Assembly: GCF_019266065.1 (NCBI RefSeq)
Contig: NZ_LPNR01000131.1
Location: forward strand, 29,447-93,446
Direction of reading: 5' to 3'
Source: Nocardia sp. MH4
GTDB taxonomy: Bacteria; Actinomycetota; Actinomycetes; Mycobacteriales; Mycobacteriaceae
Length of the DNA: 64,000 nt
Made by a program: the position numbers and the translations under genes. The notes under the pieces are model-generated. The model ran no database searches, had not been told where the DNA came from, and saw only the letters and a program-made list of their open reading frames with translations. Below are positions 31,101-37,893 of the stretch, in pieces; the stretch's first letter is position 1, and the number at the start of each line of letters is the position of its first letter.

Positions 31101-34100
31101 GCGATCCGCGAACAGCGCAGTCCAGTCGACCCGAACACCGGCGACATGTGCCTGCGCGAGACCGGTGACGAACTGCGTCACCTCCTCGGCCGACCGTCGC
31201 GCGGTGGCGACCACCGTCGACTCCGGTTCGACCTCCGGGTGCTCGGCCAGGCAGTTCCGGGTCAGCGCCGACAGCACCGCGTCGGGACCCACCTCGACGA
31301 ACCGGCGCACGCCGCCGGCGGCGAGCGCGTCCACGCCCGGCGCGAACCGCACACAGCCCCGCACCTGGCGGACCCAATACTCCGGGTCGGTGAGCTCGTT
31401 CCCGGCGAGCTCACCGGTCAGGTTCGACACGATCGGCACCCGAGGCGTGGAGTAGGCCATAGCTGTTGCTACAGAACGGAATTCGTTCAGCATAGGGTCC
31501 ATGCGCGCCGAGTGGAAGGCATGGCTGACGCGCAATCGGCTGGTCTTGACGCCGGCCGCCACGAGTCGCTGCTCGATCTCCTCGATCGCGTCGGCATCGC
31601 CGGACAGCACCGTCGAGGACGGGCCGTTCACGGCCGCGACCGCGACGCGATCGCCGACGGCGGCGACGATCTCGACCGCGCGCGCTTCGTCGATCGCGAC
31701 GGCGAGCATCGCGCCGCCCGTGGGCAGGGCGCCCATCAACCGACCCCGCGCCGCCACCAGCGCACACGCGTCCGGCAGCGACCACACTCCCGCCACATAG
31801 GCCGCGGCCAGCTCACCGATCGAATGGCCGATCACCGCATCCGGTGTCACACCGAAGGATTCGAGCAGCCGGTACAGCGCCACCTCGACGGCGAACAAGG
31901 CGGGCTGGGTGAACTCGGTCCGGTCCAGCACCGCGCTGTCGCCGTGGAACATCACCTCGCGAAGCGACTGGCCCAGCACGGGATCGAAGTGCTCGCACAG
32001 CGCGTCGAATGCGGTCGCGAACACCGGGAACGCCGCGTACAGATCGGCGCCCATGCCGATCCGCTGTGCGCCCTGACCGGTGAACAGGAAGGCCGTCCGT
32101 CCCGCACCGGCGCTGCCGTCGACGACACCGGCTCCGGTTCCCCCAGCGGCGAGGTCGGCCAACCGCGCGAGGATCTCATCGCGATCGCGACCGAGCACGA
32201 CACCGCGCGCATCCAGGTGCGCGCGGGTGCTGACCAGTGAATAGGCGGCGTCGGCGACCTCCACCTCGGGGTGGTCCGACAGCCACGCGTGCAGTCGCGC
32301 GGCCTGCGCGCGCAAACCCGGCTCGCCCTTCCCGGACACCAGCAGCGGCGTGATCGTCGCCGTCCGCGCGAGCGCGTCCTCGGTGACCGGTGCGGCCGGC
32401 GCTTCCTCGAGAATGACATGCGCGTTGGTGCCGCTGATCCCGAACGACGAGACACCCGCTCGCCGGAGCCGCTCCCCGGCGGTCCACGCTTCGGGTTCGG
32501 TCAGCAGACGCACCGCGCCCGCCGACCAATCCACATGCGGCGACGGCGAATCGAGATGCAGGGTGTGCGGCAACCGCTCGTGCCGCATCGACTGCACCAT
32601 CTTGATCACCCCGGCCACACCCGCGGCGGCCACGGTATGGCCGATGTTCGACTTCAGCGAACCGATGCGCAGCGGCTCGCGGTCCGCGCGACCCTGGCCG
32701 TAGGTGGCGATCAGGGCCTGCGCCTCGATCGGGTCACCGAGGGCGGTTCCGGTCCCGTGCGCCTCGACGACATCCACGTCGGCCGCCGTGATTCCCGCGT
32801 TGGCCAGCGCCTGCGCGATCACCCGTTCCTGGGAGGGACCGTTCGGCGCGGTCAGGCCGTTGCTCGCGCCGTCCTGGTTCACGGCACTGCCGCGGACAAC
32901 GGCCAGCACCTGGTGGCCGGATCGCTGCGCGTCCGAGAGCCGTTCCAGCACCAGCACGCCGGAGCCCTCGGACCAGGCCACGCCGTCAGCGGCGGCCGAG
33001 AAGGGCTTGCACCGGCCGTCCGGAGCCAGGCCGCGCTGGCGGGCGAAGTCGACGTGCAGGTACGGGCTGGCCGCGACGGTGACGCCACCGGCGAGGACCA
33101 GCGAACTGTCCCCCTGACGCAGCGCTTGGCACGCCAGATGCAGCGCCACCAGCGAGGACGAACACGCCGTATCCACCGTGACCGCGGGCCCTTCCAGGCC
33201 GAACACGTACGCGATCCGGCCGGAGATGACGCTGTGCGAGGTACCGGTGAGCCGGAACCCCTCCAGGTCACCGGTCACCCGGCGCGCGTACCCCGAGGAG
33301 CAGGCGCCGACGAACACGCCGGTGTCGCCGCCCCGCAGTGAGGTCGGGTCGATGCCCGCGTCCTCCAGCGCTTCCCAGGCGGTTTCCAGCAGCACGCGCT
33401 GCTGCGGGTCCATCGCCAAGGCCTCACGCGGGCTGATGCCGAAGAAGCCGGGATCGAAATCGCCCGCACCGTCGAGGAATCCGCCGTGGCGGGTGTACAC
33501 GGTGCCCGGGGTACCAGGATCAGGGTTGTAGAGGCGGTCGAGGTCCCACCCGCGATCGGTGGGGAATTCACCGATGGCGTCGCGTCCCGCGATCATCAGA
33601 TCCCACAGATCCTCCGCGGAGGCCACCCCACCGGGGAAACGCGCGCCGATGCCGACGATCGCGATCGGTTCGTCGGTGGTCGTGCGCCGCGAGACCCGGT
33701 GCCGGTCCTGCCCGCGCCCGGCGACACGGGCCCGCAGCAGCCCCGCCACCGCTGTCGCGGTCGGATAGTCGAAGACGAGGGTGTCGGGCAGCGGCACACC
33801 GGTGGCCGTGGTCAACCGATTGCGCAGCTCCACACCGCTGATCGAGTCGAAGCCGGTCTCGGTGAACGGCAGGTCGGGGTGGATCGCCGTCGGCGACTCG
33901 TGGCCGAGGACCGCGGCGGCCTGCTGCCGCACAATGTCGAGAACCAGTGCGTCGCGCTGGAATTCGGGTGCGGCGGCGAGAGTCCGCGCCAGTTCGGTGT
34001 CGTCCCGAGCATCTACCCGGACCTGATCACCTTGATCCCCAGCACCATTCGCCGTGGTCGTCGGCTGCGCGCCGTTGTGGCCCGCCACTCCGAATGCCGG

Positions 34101-36674
34101 ATCTTCGTGGCCCAGAGCCCCCCGCCCTGGGGCGCTGAACCGGGTGCCGTCGCGCTCCGGGTCGTCGAGCTGCGTTGCCGGGACCCCTGCGGTGCCGTCA
34201 CCCGCTCCGCTGAGATCCGGTGCCCTGAGTCCTGTGGCATCGCGCTCGGTGGGGGAATAGACGCCCGGGGGAAGGGTCCTCGGGGTTCCGGACCAGAAGT
34301 TCCGGCGCTGGAATGCGTACGGCGGCAGATCGACTCGCGATCCGCCGGTGACGAGTGCGTCCGGTCGGACCGGCAGGCCTGCACAGTAGGCCTGGGCGAG
34401 CAGGGCGACGAACCAGTCCGGACCATCCTCACCCAACCGCCGCGAACCGAGCACCGCGACGGTGTCGGAGGCCATGTCGGCGAGATCGGGGGCGAGGGTC
34501 GGGTGTGGGCTCATCTCGACGAATCCGGTGATGCCGTCGGCGATCAGCGCGGATATCACCTCGGCGGACCGGCCAGGGGCAGGCTGCGATCGGAGCCAGT
34601 ACTCGGCATCCAGGTCCGCGGGATCGACCGGATCGGTCGAGGCCGTGGAGCGGAACGGGACCGACCCCGAGCGTGGTCGGATCGACGCCAGGTCTCGCCG
34701 CTGTCGGGCGGCGTCCTCGGTCCGCGACCGGACGACCACCACGCGCGCCGCGTCGTCCAGCGACAGCCCACCGGCGATGTGCGCGGCGGCGATCTCGCCC
34801 AGCCCGTCGCCGAGCACCAGATCCGGTGCAACGCCCGACGCCTGCCACCGCCGAGCCATCGACACCATGACCGCGAACAACACCGGCTGCGCCACGTCCG
34901 GGCGATCCGCCGACGGCGCGCCCTCGTCGCCGCGCAGCACCGCGCGCAGCGACCAGCCCACGTACGGCGCCAGCGCCGCTTCACAATCCGCGATCGACTC
35001 GGCGAACGCCGGGTCCGACGCCAACAGCCCCAGCGCCAGACCGGCCCACCTGCTGCCCTGCCCGGGGAAAACGAACGCGACCTTTCGCGGCGCCGCCTCG
35101 ACGATCGTCGCCCCGGACCCCGCCACAGCCGCCAACGAGGCCAGCAACTCCGCACGATCCCGGCCGACCGCGTACCCGCGCCACTCCATCGCGACCCGGG
35201 TGGTCACCAGCGAATGCGCGACATCGACCACATCCAGCTCGGGACGGCCGCCCAACCACTCCCGCAACCGCTCCGCCTGGGCCCGCACACCGGTTTCGGT
35301 GCGCGCGGACAACACCCACGGCACCACCCCGACGTCGACCCCACCGCGTGCAGTGCGCGCGGCGGCGAATTGCCCACGGTGAGTGGTAGAAGGGGCGACA
35401 GCTGTCCCGTGGTGAGGGATGACCGCCGGGGCTTCCTCCAGGATCACGTGGGCGTTCGTACCGCCCATGCCGAACGAGGACACTCCGGCCCGGCGCACGG
35501 TGTCGGTCGACCAGCCCTCGTTGGCGGTCACTACGCGCAAGCCCAAGTCGTTCAAGGGAATTCGTGGATTGGGTGAGTCGAAGTTCAGGCTGGGCACCAG
35601 GTCTGCGCGACTCAGGCTGAGGGCGGTCTTGATCAGGCCCGCGATGCCGGCGGCGCCTTCCAGATGGCCGATGTTGGTCTTGACCGAGCCCACGGCCAGC
35701 GGGGCGTCCGGTGCCCGGTCCGCGCCGTAGATGTCGCCCAGGGCCGCAGCCTCCACCGGATCGCCCGCCGGTGTTCCGGTGCCGTGCAATTCGACGTACT
35801 GCACCGAGGACGCCTCGACCCCGGCCGCGCGCAATGCGGCGCTGATCGCCGCCGCCTGCCCCGCCCGGCTCGGGGCGCTCAGTACCCGGCGCTCGTTTCC
35901 CGTGTTCACCGCGCTGCCGCGGATCACGGCGTGGACACGGTCGCCGTCGGCGATCGCCCGGTCCAGCGGTTTCAGCACCACCATGCCGCCGCCCTCGCCG
36001 CGCACGAACCCGTCGGCCCTGGCGTCGAAGGTGTAGCAGGCGCCCCGCGTCGACTGCGCGCCGAACTGCTCGATCCGCGCGCCGCTGGACGGTGACAGGA
36101 TCAGGTTCAGGCCGCCGGCCAGCGCCACCTCGCTCTCGCCGCTGCGCAGGCTCTCACAGGCCAGGTGGACCGCGACCAGCGACGATGCCTGGGCGCTGTC
36201 GACCACGAGACTCGGTCCGCCGAAACCGAAGTGGTTCGAGATCCGGTTGGCCATGATGCCGCGCCCGGTCCCCCACAGCGCGTGTCTGCTGACGCCGGGA
36301 CCGCCGCGCAGGGCCATGACCTCGGCGAAATCGCTGCCGGTGCTGCCGAGGAACACGCCATAGGGCCGCGACCGGTGCCCCGGCGCCGCCAGCCCGGCGT
36401 CCTCGAGCGCCTCCCAGCTCAGCTCCAGCGCCAGCAGCTGCTGGGGATCGACCGCACGTGCCTCGTTGGGCGAGACACCGAAGAAGTCGGCATCGAAATC
36501 ACCTACGGTGTCGAGGAATCCGGCCCGCTCGGTGATCGCGTCCCGACCGGCGGGCGCGGTCCCGATCGCGGCCCGCCCCTGACTGAGCAGCTGCCAGAAC
36601 CCCTCGAGATCAGCGGCGCCCGGCAATCTGCAGGACATACCGACAATCGCGACGTCGAACGTCGAACCGGTCAC
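22137..36674 (-). CDS. Modular type I polyketide synthase (PKS A): KSQ loading module plus modules 1 and 2
   Basis: A protein of 4845 residues that starts the assembly line. Loading module: KS-like domain (5-420) with Gln162 replacing the active-site Cys (VDSAQASSL), a degenerate AT (about 534-793), a long Gly/Asp-rich linker and an ACP (Ser944). Module 1: KS (1002-1425, Cys1171), AT (1529-1876, GHS at 1618, HAFH about 1718, malonyl type), DH (His1922, Asp2090), KR (TGGTGGLG 2366-2373, LDD, Tyr2507), ACP (Ser2675). Module 2: KS (Cys2906), AT (GHSIGE about 3349, HAFH about 3451), DH (His about 3660, LDAALH), ER (about 4060-4360, nucleotide loop ATGGVG), KR (about 4411; LAD), ACP (Ser4731), then a docking tail ending DDRELFDFIDNLS. 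Start is GTG 36674, chosen for GGAAGG 10 nt upstream and because the KS begins at once; the nearby ATG at 36684 is in another frame. Expected output is a C6 thioester with one C=C and one saturated unit. Confidence 0.95.
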   Translation of the reverse strand: MTGSTFDVAIVGMSCRLPGAADLEGFWQLLSQGRAAIGTAPAGRDAITERAGFLDTVGDFDADFFGVSPNEARAVDPQQLLALELSWEALEDAGLAAPGHRSRPYGVFLGSTGSDFAEVMALRGGPGVSRHALWGTGRGIMANRISNHFGFGGPSLVVDSAQASSLVAVHLACESLRSGESEVALAGGLNLILSPSSGARIEQFGAQSTRGACYTFDARADGFVRGEGGGMVVLKPLDRAIADGDRVHAVIRGSAVNTGNERRVLSAPSRAGQAAAISAALRAAGVEASSVQYVELHGTGTPAGDPVEAAALGDIYGADRAPDAPLAVGSVKTNIGHLEGAAGIAGLIKTALSLSRADLVPSLNFDSPNPRIPLNDLGLRVVTANEGWSTDTVRRAGVSSFGMGGTNAHVILEEAPAVIPHHGTAVAPSTTHRGQFAAARTARGGVDVGVVPWVLSARTETGVRAQAERLREWLGGRPELDVVDVAHSLVTTRVAMEWRGYAVGRDRAELLASLAAVAGSGATIVEAAPRKVAFVFPGQGSRWAGLALGLLASDPAFAESIADCEAALAPYVGWSLRAVLRGDEGAPSADRPDVAQPVLFAVMVSMARRWQASGVAPDLVLGDGLGEIAAAHIAGGLSLDDAARVVVVRSRTEDAARQRRDLASIRPRSGSVPFRSTASTDPVDPADLDAEYWLRSQPAPGRSAEVISALIADGITGFVEMSPHPTLAPDLADMASDTVAVLGSRRLGEDGPDWFVALLAQAYCAGLPVRPDALVTGGSRVDLPPYAFQRRNFWSGTPRTLPPGVYSPTERDATGLRAPDLSGAGDGTAGVPATQLDDPERDGTRFSAPGRGALGHEDPAFGVAGHNGAQPTTTANGAGDQGDQVRVDARDDTELARTLAAAPEFQRDALVLDIVRQQAAAVLGHESPTAIHPDLPFTETGFDSISGVELRNRLTTATGVPLPDTLVFDYPTATAVAGLLRARVAGRGQDRHRVSRRTTTDEPIAIVGIGARFPGGVASAEDLWDLMIAGRDAIGEFPTDRGWDLDRLYNPDPGTPGTVYTRHGGFLDGAGDFDPGFFGISPREALAMDPQQRVLLETAWEALEDAGIDPTSLRGGDTGVFVGACSSGYARRVTGDLEGFRLTGTSHSVISGRIAYVFGLEGPAVTVDTACSSSLVALHLACQALRQGDSSLVLAGGVTVAASPYLHVDFARQRGLAPDGRCKPFSAAADGVAWSEGSGVLVLERLSDAQRSGHQVLAVVRGSAVNQDGASNGLTAPNGPSQERVIAQALANAGITAADVDVVEAHGTGTALGDPIEAQALIATYGQGRADREPLRIGSLKSNIGHTVAAAGVAGVIKMVQSMRHERLPHTLHLDSPSPHVDWSAGAVRLLTEPEAWTAGERLRRAGVSSFGISGTNAHVILEEAPAAPVTEDALARTATITPLLVSGKGEPGLRAQAARLHAWLSDHPEVEVADAAYSLVSTRAHLDARGVVLGRDRDEILARLADLAAGGTGAGVVDGSAGAGRTAFLFTGQGAQRIGMGADLYAAFPVFATAFDALCEHFDPVLGQSLREVMFHGDSAVLDRTEFTQPALFAVEVALYRLLESFGVTPDAVIGHSIGELAAAYVAGVWSLPDACALVAARGRLMGALPTGGAMLAVAIDEARAVEIVAAVGDRVAVAAVNGPSSTVLSGDADAIEEIEQRLVAAGVKTSRLRVSHAFHSARMDPMLNEFRSVATAMAYSTPRVPIVSNLTGELAGNELTDPEYWVRQVRGCVRFAPGVDALAAGGVRRFVEVGPDAVLSALTRNCLAEHPEVEPESTVVATARRSAEEVTQFVTGLAQAHVAGVRVDWTALFADRAARRIPLPTYAFQHRRFWLPPVQDAPHSTSGHPILTEVVGLAGTDEWLVTGRLSLRAQPWITDHASYGVVVVPSAALAEFLLAAGDRIGCGVLEELTLQAPILPSGTDEVELQVLVRAPDASGSRQFEFSFRTSPEGAWTRNATGALSARAGDSALLARLRGEQWPPVDAEPIAAEEIPALMSNGSGLEYGPAFTGVRAAWRRDDVVFADLALVTDTAGDSGRYGLHPTLLDMTLHAGLAQLVWRDAAADAATGKLLFRWGGVHFHAPTAEVTSLRVIAVATGPETVSVAAVDPDGTPIVSVEAVVMRPYDVNAFRSALADDDAQLYEVRWEPVVVTGGSAPSMAALAGTVVRGIDVSVTVTDLAAAEQLPDAVVWRAPSGETPAAVRDGVLTTLATLKSWLAHERSPRLVVVTTAGATLPGETPDLGAAAVWGLVRSAQSEHPGRFVLVDEDPAAPLDAERIAAVTRSGEPQVAVRGTELLVPRLTRTSASADTGATSFGDGTVLITGGTGGLGALFARHLVTAHEVRSLVLTSRRGPAAPGAADLVDELRRAGADVRVVACDVADADDIRSLLDTIAADGRLTAVVHAAGVLDDGVVEAMTDDQIDRVLAPKVDGAWHLHEQTRELSAFLVFSSVSGLLGTAGQGSYAAANGVLDALAEQRRAAGLPATALAWGPWNQAGGMTGALDRVAVARWDRLGLGQLGDDEGLRLFDAALARPDARLVPIRFDATVLRRESDPDTVPAVLRGFVRRPAVAPTPTLHAVGSLGARLAGVPEAQRPAVVLAVVRDQVAAVLGHDSGEAVDAGKPFRELGFDSLGAVEFRNRLGKATGLTLPSTLVFDHPTPAAVAKLVQSRVEPKAASDPAARPGRRARADEPIAIVGMACRYPGGVASADELWELVSTGTDAIGDFPADRGWALDRLIDPDPDHVGTTYSGKGGFLTRAADFDADFFGIAPREAIAMDPQQRLLLEVSWEALEHAGIDPMSLRGTDTGVYSGVMYQDYETLTRQTPEVEGYVVTGAVGSVASGRVSYALGLEGPAMTVDTACSSSLVALHVACRALRQGESSLALVGGATVMATPMVFLEFSRNRGLASDGRCKSFSAAADGVSWSEGAAVLVVERLSDARRLGHNVLAVVRGTGVNQDGASNGLTAPNGPSQERVIAAALADAGLTPADVDVVEAHGTGTTLGDPIEAQALIAAYGQDRDEPLRIGSLKSNIGHSQAASGVGGVIKMVQAMRHDTLPKTLHVDALSPHVDWSAGSVRVLAEAERWPAGARPRRAGVSSFGISGTNAHVILEEPPVVPLAARASAAPSGIVPLLVSAKSEQALRAQADRLRQWLIERPDADLRDVASALLDTRALLEWRGGALGVDRQELLDGLADLAAGTGSSRSVAGVVGQGKTAFLFTGQGAQRPGMGAELSRDFPVFAAVLDEVCAELDRHLGGSLRAVMFDAPEAGLSRTEFTQPALFAFEVAMFRLLESCGVLPDVVAGHSIGELAAAYVAGVWSLADACALVAARGRLMGALPEGGAMLAAAVSENEAMELVAGYGDRLAVAAVNGPEAVVFSGDEDAVDELARLFAERGGRTHRLRVSHAFHSARMDPMLAEFRTVAQGLTYRAPLLPIVSNVTGAAAGDTVLDPEYWVAQVRGCVRFAPGVDALVESGVRRFVEVGPDAVLTAMTRSCLAEHPELEAKSAVLASSRRSVAETAGFVTALAQAHTVGLPVDWTPVFAGRAARRVTLPTYAFQHQRYWVRPVEAADVRQSGLDDAAHPLLSAMVRLPDSPDVVFTGRLSQAGHPWLADHAVAGVALLPGAALVELALHVGTVVECPLLTELVIEAPLPLSTETAAELRVVAGGPDDAGARTVSMYSRAAGEDSDRWVRHAVATMTAAPTSAAGSDLVTWPPPNTAPIALADAYAGLAERGYEYGPAFRGLTALWRGEGEVFAEVVLPESVRADAAAFGLHPALLDAALHAILLGGLVPDQPTGTVAVPFTWENVVLRATGATTLRVRATSAGTGPGGARITLTFADQAGTAVAEVGLLTLRSLSTDALGTVTRRADSVGYELDWVAAPEPTVALGLGDWTTSDDAETVTIDGRTATVVRLDGASTGTDLPATVRAAMTELSVRVQRLLADDGRIVVVTSRAVAVHPGEQVALAVAAAWGLLRTAQSENPDRILLVDVDSWADYRAAVALAVATDGESQLAVRRGSAYLPRLHPGGGALEVPDAVEWALTPLDKGTLSSDNFALVERPRTALAPGQVRVSMRAAGLNFRDVLMALGTYPDPNGRIGGEGAGIVLEVAPDVTEFAPGDRVFGFTPGVASVAVTDHRLLARMPRGWSFTQAAAVPIVYATAYYGLVDLAAARPGETLLLHAATGGVGMAAVQLARHWDLRLLVTASTPKWNVLREMGFDDDQIGDSRTLDFERKFHAVTGGRGVDIVLDSLAGDFVDASLRLLPRGGRFVEMGMIDRRDPAAVAAAHPGVRYASFMLMEAGPDRLREILAALVDLFERGALTPSATTAWDLRRAPEAFRHLSQARGIGKNVLTVPTPLRPEGTVLITGGTGGLGAVAARHLVTAHGARRLVLAGRRGPAAPGAAELVAELTELGAQVDVVACDAADRAALDAVLAAIPAEHPLTAVVHCAGVLADGLLATMTADRIARVLRPKVDAAWNLHEATAHLDLSAFVLYSSVSGVIGNPGQANYAAANVFLDALARYRQVRGLPATSVAWGPWQQSSGMTSGLGEADLVRLRREGLLPLGTDDGMALFDAALAGGRSAFVAVRIDPGAFGAVDPGEVRPVMRALARPTRRRVGDVTGSRAASNDAASLAARLLGRGVAEQDRLVLDVIRAQAAAVLGHASAAATAPDKPFSDLGFDSLGVMEFRNRLKTAVGLQLPATAMFDYPTPEALAGFVRREIAPVDDPAQRITDEVDALARSFDTADLSAADRSGIADKLAALVRRLEGRDPGEVDIAGLDAADDRELFDFIDNLS
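34296..35075 (-). other. Degenerate loading acyltransferase domain inside PKS A
   Basis: Residues about 534-793 align with an acyltransferase by FPGQG at the start and LPPYAFQRRNFW at the end. The nucleophile motif GHSxG reads GDGLG, with Gly624 in place of Ser and Asp623 in place of His. The domain is about 260 residues against 348 for the same span in module 1. The loss, near residue 650-665, removes the small subdomain holding the second catalytic His and the HAFH/YASH specificity motif. The frame is intact and the rest is conserved, so it reads as a retained but inactive structural domain. Confidence 0.85.
36183..36197 (-). other. KSQ active-site substitution (Cys to Gln) in loading ketosynthase
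   Basis: The codon for residue 162 is CAG (36191-36189), inside VDSAQASSL. Extender KS domains in this window read VDTACSSSL. The two catalytic His regions, ELHGTGT and TNIGHLEGA, are intact. In known KSQ loading domains this pattern marks decarboxylation of malonyl-ACP to give an acetyl starter. Confidence 0.9.
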
Positions 36675-36684
36675 CTCTGAACAT

Positions 36685-36690
36685 CCTTCC
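36685..36690 (-). promoter_or_regulatory. Ribosome binding site of PKS A
   Basis: GGAAGG lies 10 nt upstream of the GTG at 36674 and supports that start over the out-of-frame ATG at 36684. Confidence 0.65.
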
Positions 36691-37058
36691 GCGAAACACG
36701 CTAATTCCCCCGAGCCCCCTGCCGAGTATGTGTGGGGGCTACCAGATCGCGGAGCGGGTCATGTCACCATCGATTCGTAGTACTAACTAATAAGTTCGAC
36801 GACTCAGACGATTCGTGCGTCGACACAACGAATCTCGATGCGGTCGAGCAGAAGGGGCGCGGAGATCCTCCGCGGATTGCCGTGGTCGCGCTGTGGGTGC
36901 GGACCCGGCTGGAGTCGGCCGTTCGGCCGGAAAGCTGACGCGCTACGTCGCCATTCCGGCGGCCCGAGGCGCGGGTCTGAGGGCGTCTCGGCCGGGCGAA
37001 CCGGCGCGCTGATCCCTCTCGAAAGGTTCGAACGGCAGAACAGGACTCATTGAACTGC

Positions 37059-37088
37059 ACAGTATTTGGGGTATCTCGAGCTTGTCAA
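37059..37088 (-). promoter_or_regulatory. Candidate promoter reading toward PKS A
   Basis: On the minus strand a perfect -35 TTGACA (37088-37083) is followed after 18 nt by TACTGT (37064-37059), which fits TANNNT. Transcription would start near 37052 and give PKS A a leader of about 380 nt. This is sequence match only. Confidence 0.45.
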
Positions 37089-37680
37089 CCGTCCGGTTTC
37101 TTCCCGTTCATCGCGCTGATTACTCACAAAGCTTCCCACGATCCGAGCCGCTTCGCAGTGTTCGGTGGCTGGAATGTTGCCCGGCACTGGTACCGCTCGA
37201 CCGTTCCGCGCCGATCGCGCGACGGCCCGGCCGCCCGCGCTCGCGCTCCGCCGGGCCTCACCGGCCCATCATTACCGGATTGCCCTGCGCACCTCGGGAT
37301 TCGGACCCGAGGAACTCGGGGACTGGTGGCAGCGCCACCGGCCACGGCGAACGTCGCCGGGAACGGTCCCGCCGTGACCGACGGACGGGGGTCTTCCGAC
37401 GTCCCGCCCGCAGGCTCGACTGTGCGGCACGCACCCTGCCCGACAAGGGTTCCCGGCCGCCACTCGAACGGCCGGGATCGGTTTGCTGACGATGCTGTTC
37501 ACACCCGCCGGTGCCGTCGACCGGCTCCCGGCCGTCCGAATCGGGGACCCCGGCCGGGCTCGATTGCCGGTGCGCACTTTTCGACGCGTACACCGTGGGC
37601 CGCGCAGCCATGCCGGTAGTCACGGTAAGGCCGACCGATGGGAGGCGGCGCCGGGCGAGAACGGCCGCCGTAGGGGGTCG

Positions 37681-37893
37681 TCAGTACGCGGGCGGTCGCG
37701 GCGCCTCCAAGCGAAGGGCCGCGACCGGGCAGGTGTCGACCGCGAGTCGGATGGTGTCGAGTTGGTCCTCGCTGACCGGACCCAGCACGGTCGCCTTGCC
37801 TTCGTCGTCGGTCTCGTAGACGTCGGGCGCCAACGCGACACAGAGCGCGTGGCCCTCGCATCGGTTCCGGTCGACGCTGATCCTGGGCGTCAT
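37681..37893 (-). CDS. Small ferredoxin partner of the adjacent P450 (3Fe-4S-type motif)
   Basis: A 70-residue protein with Cys12-x2-His15-x2-Cys18 and Cys55-Pro. This is the CxxHxxC...CP pattern of actinobacterial ferredoxins next to P450 genes, where the usual second Cys is replaced by His. Such proteins usually hold a [3Fe-4S] cluster, though some His variants may bind other forms. The rest is acidic, as expected for an electron carrier. Its ATG (37893) overlaps the P450 stop by 4 bp (ATGA), so the two are almost certainly co-translated. It probably passes electrons from a ferredoxin reductase, not present in this window, to the P450. Identity is firm; assignment to polyketide tailoring rests on position. 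Confidence 0.9.
   Translation of the reverse strand: MTPRISVDRNRCEGHALCVALAPDVYETDDEGKATVLGPVSEDQLDTIRLAVDTCPVAALRLEAPRPPAY

Larger units (their letters stand above)
36675..37680. other. Non-coding gap between PKS A and the ferredoxin gene
   Basis: About 1 kb without a convincing gene. Short open frames here lack a ribosome binding site, recognisable motifs or codon bias. The part next to PKS A holds an AT-rich patch (about 36775-36800) with the palindrome TAGTACTA (36778-36785) and a small inverted repeat (CGCGGAG/CTCCGCG, 36858-36874). A consensus-like promoter toward PKS A lies at 37059-37088. I see nothing else supportable in 37090-37680. Confidence 0.6.

Noticed and set aside
22539..32240. 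A plus-strand open frame of more than 3200 codons opposite PKS A, and a similar one at 3250-7617
   Set aside because: They are mirror frames caused by the third-position GC bias of the PKS genes; the translations are Arg/Gly/His-rich with no domain, and the opposite strand encodes perfect PKS domains.
1..36674. Long repeated DNA in the PKS region as mobile elements or CRISPR
   Set aside because: The repeats are homologous KS, AT, DH, KR and ACP domains; there are no short regular repeats with spacers and no transposase.
36775..36800. AT-rich patch near PKS A as a second TetR operator
   Set aside because: The palindrome TAGTACTA is only 8 bp and does not resemble the TTGGTGAC half-site of the P450/tetR region.
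37100..37660. Small open frames on both strands in the gap before the ferredoxin gene
   Set aside because: No ribosome binding sites, no recognisable motifs, overlapping frames of similar length on both strands, as expected by chance at this GC content.
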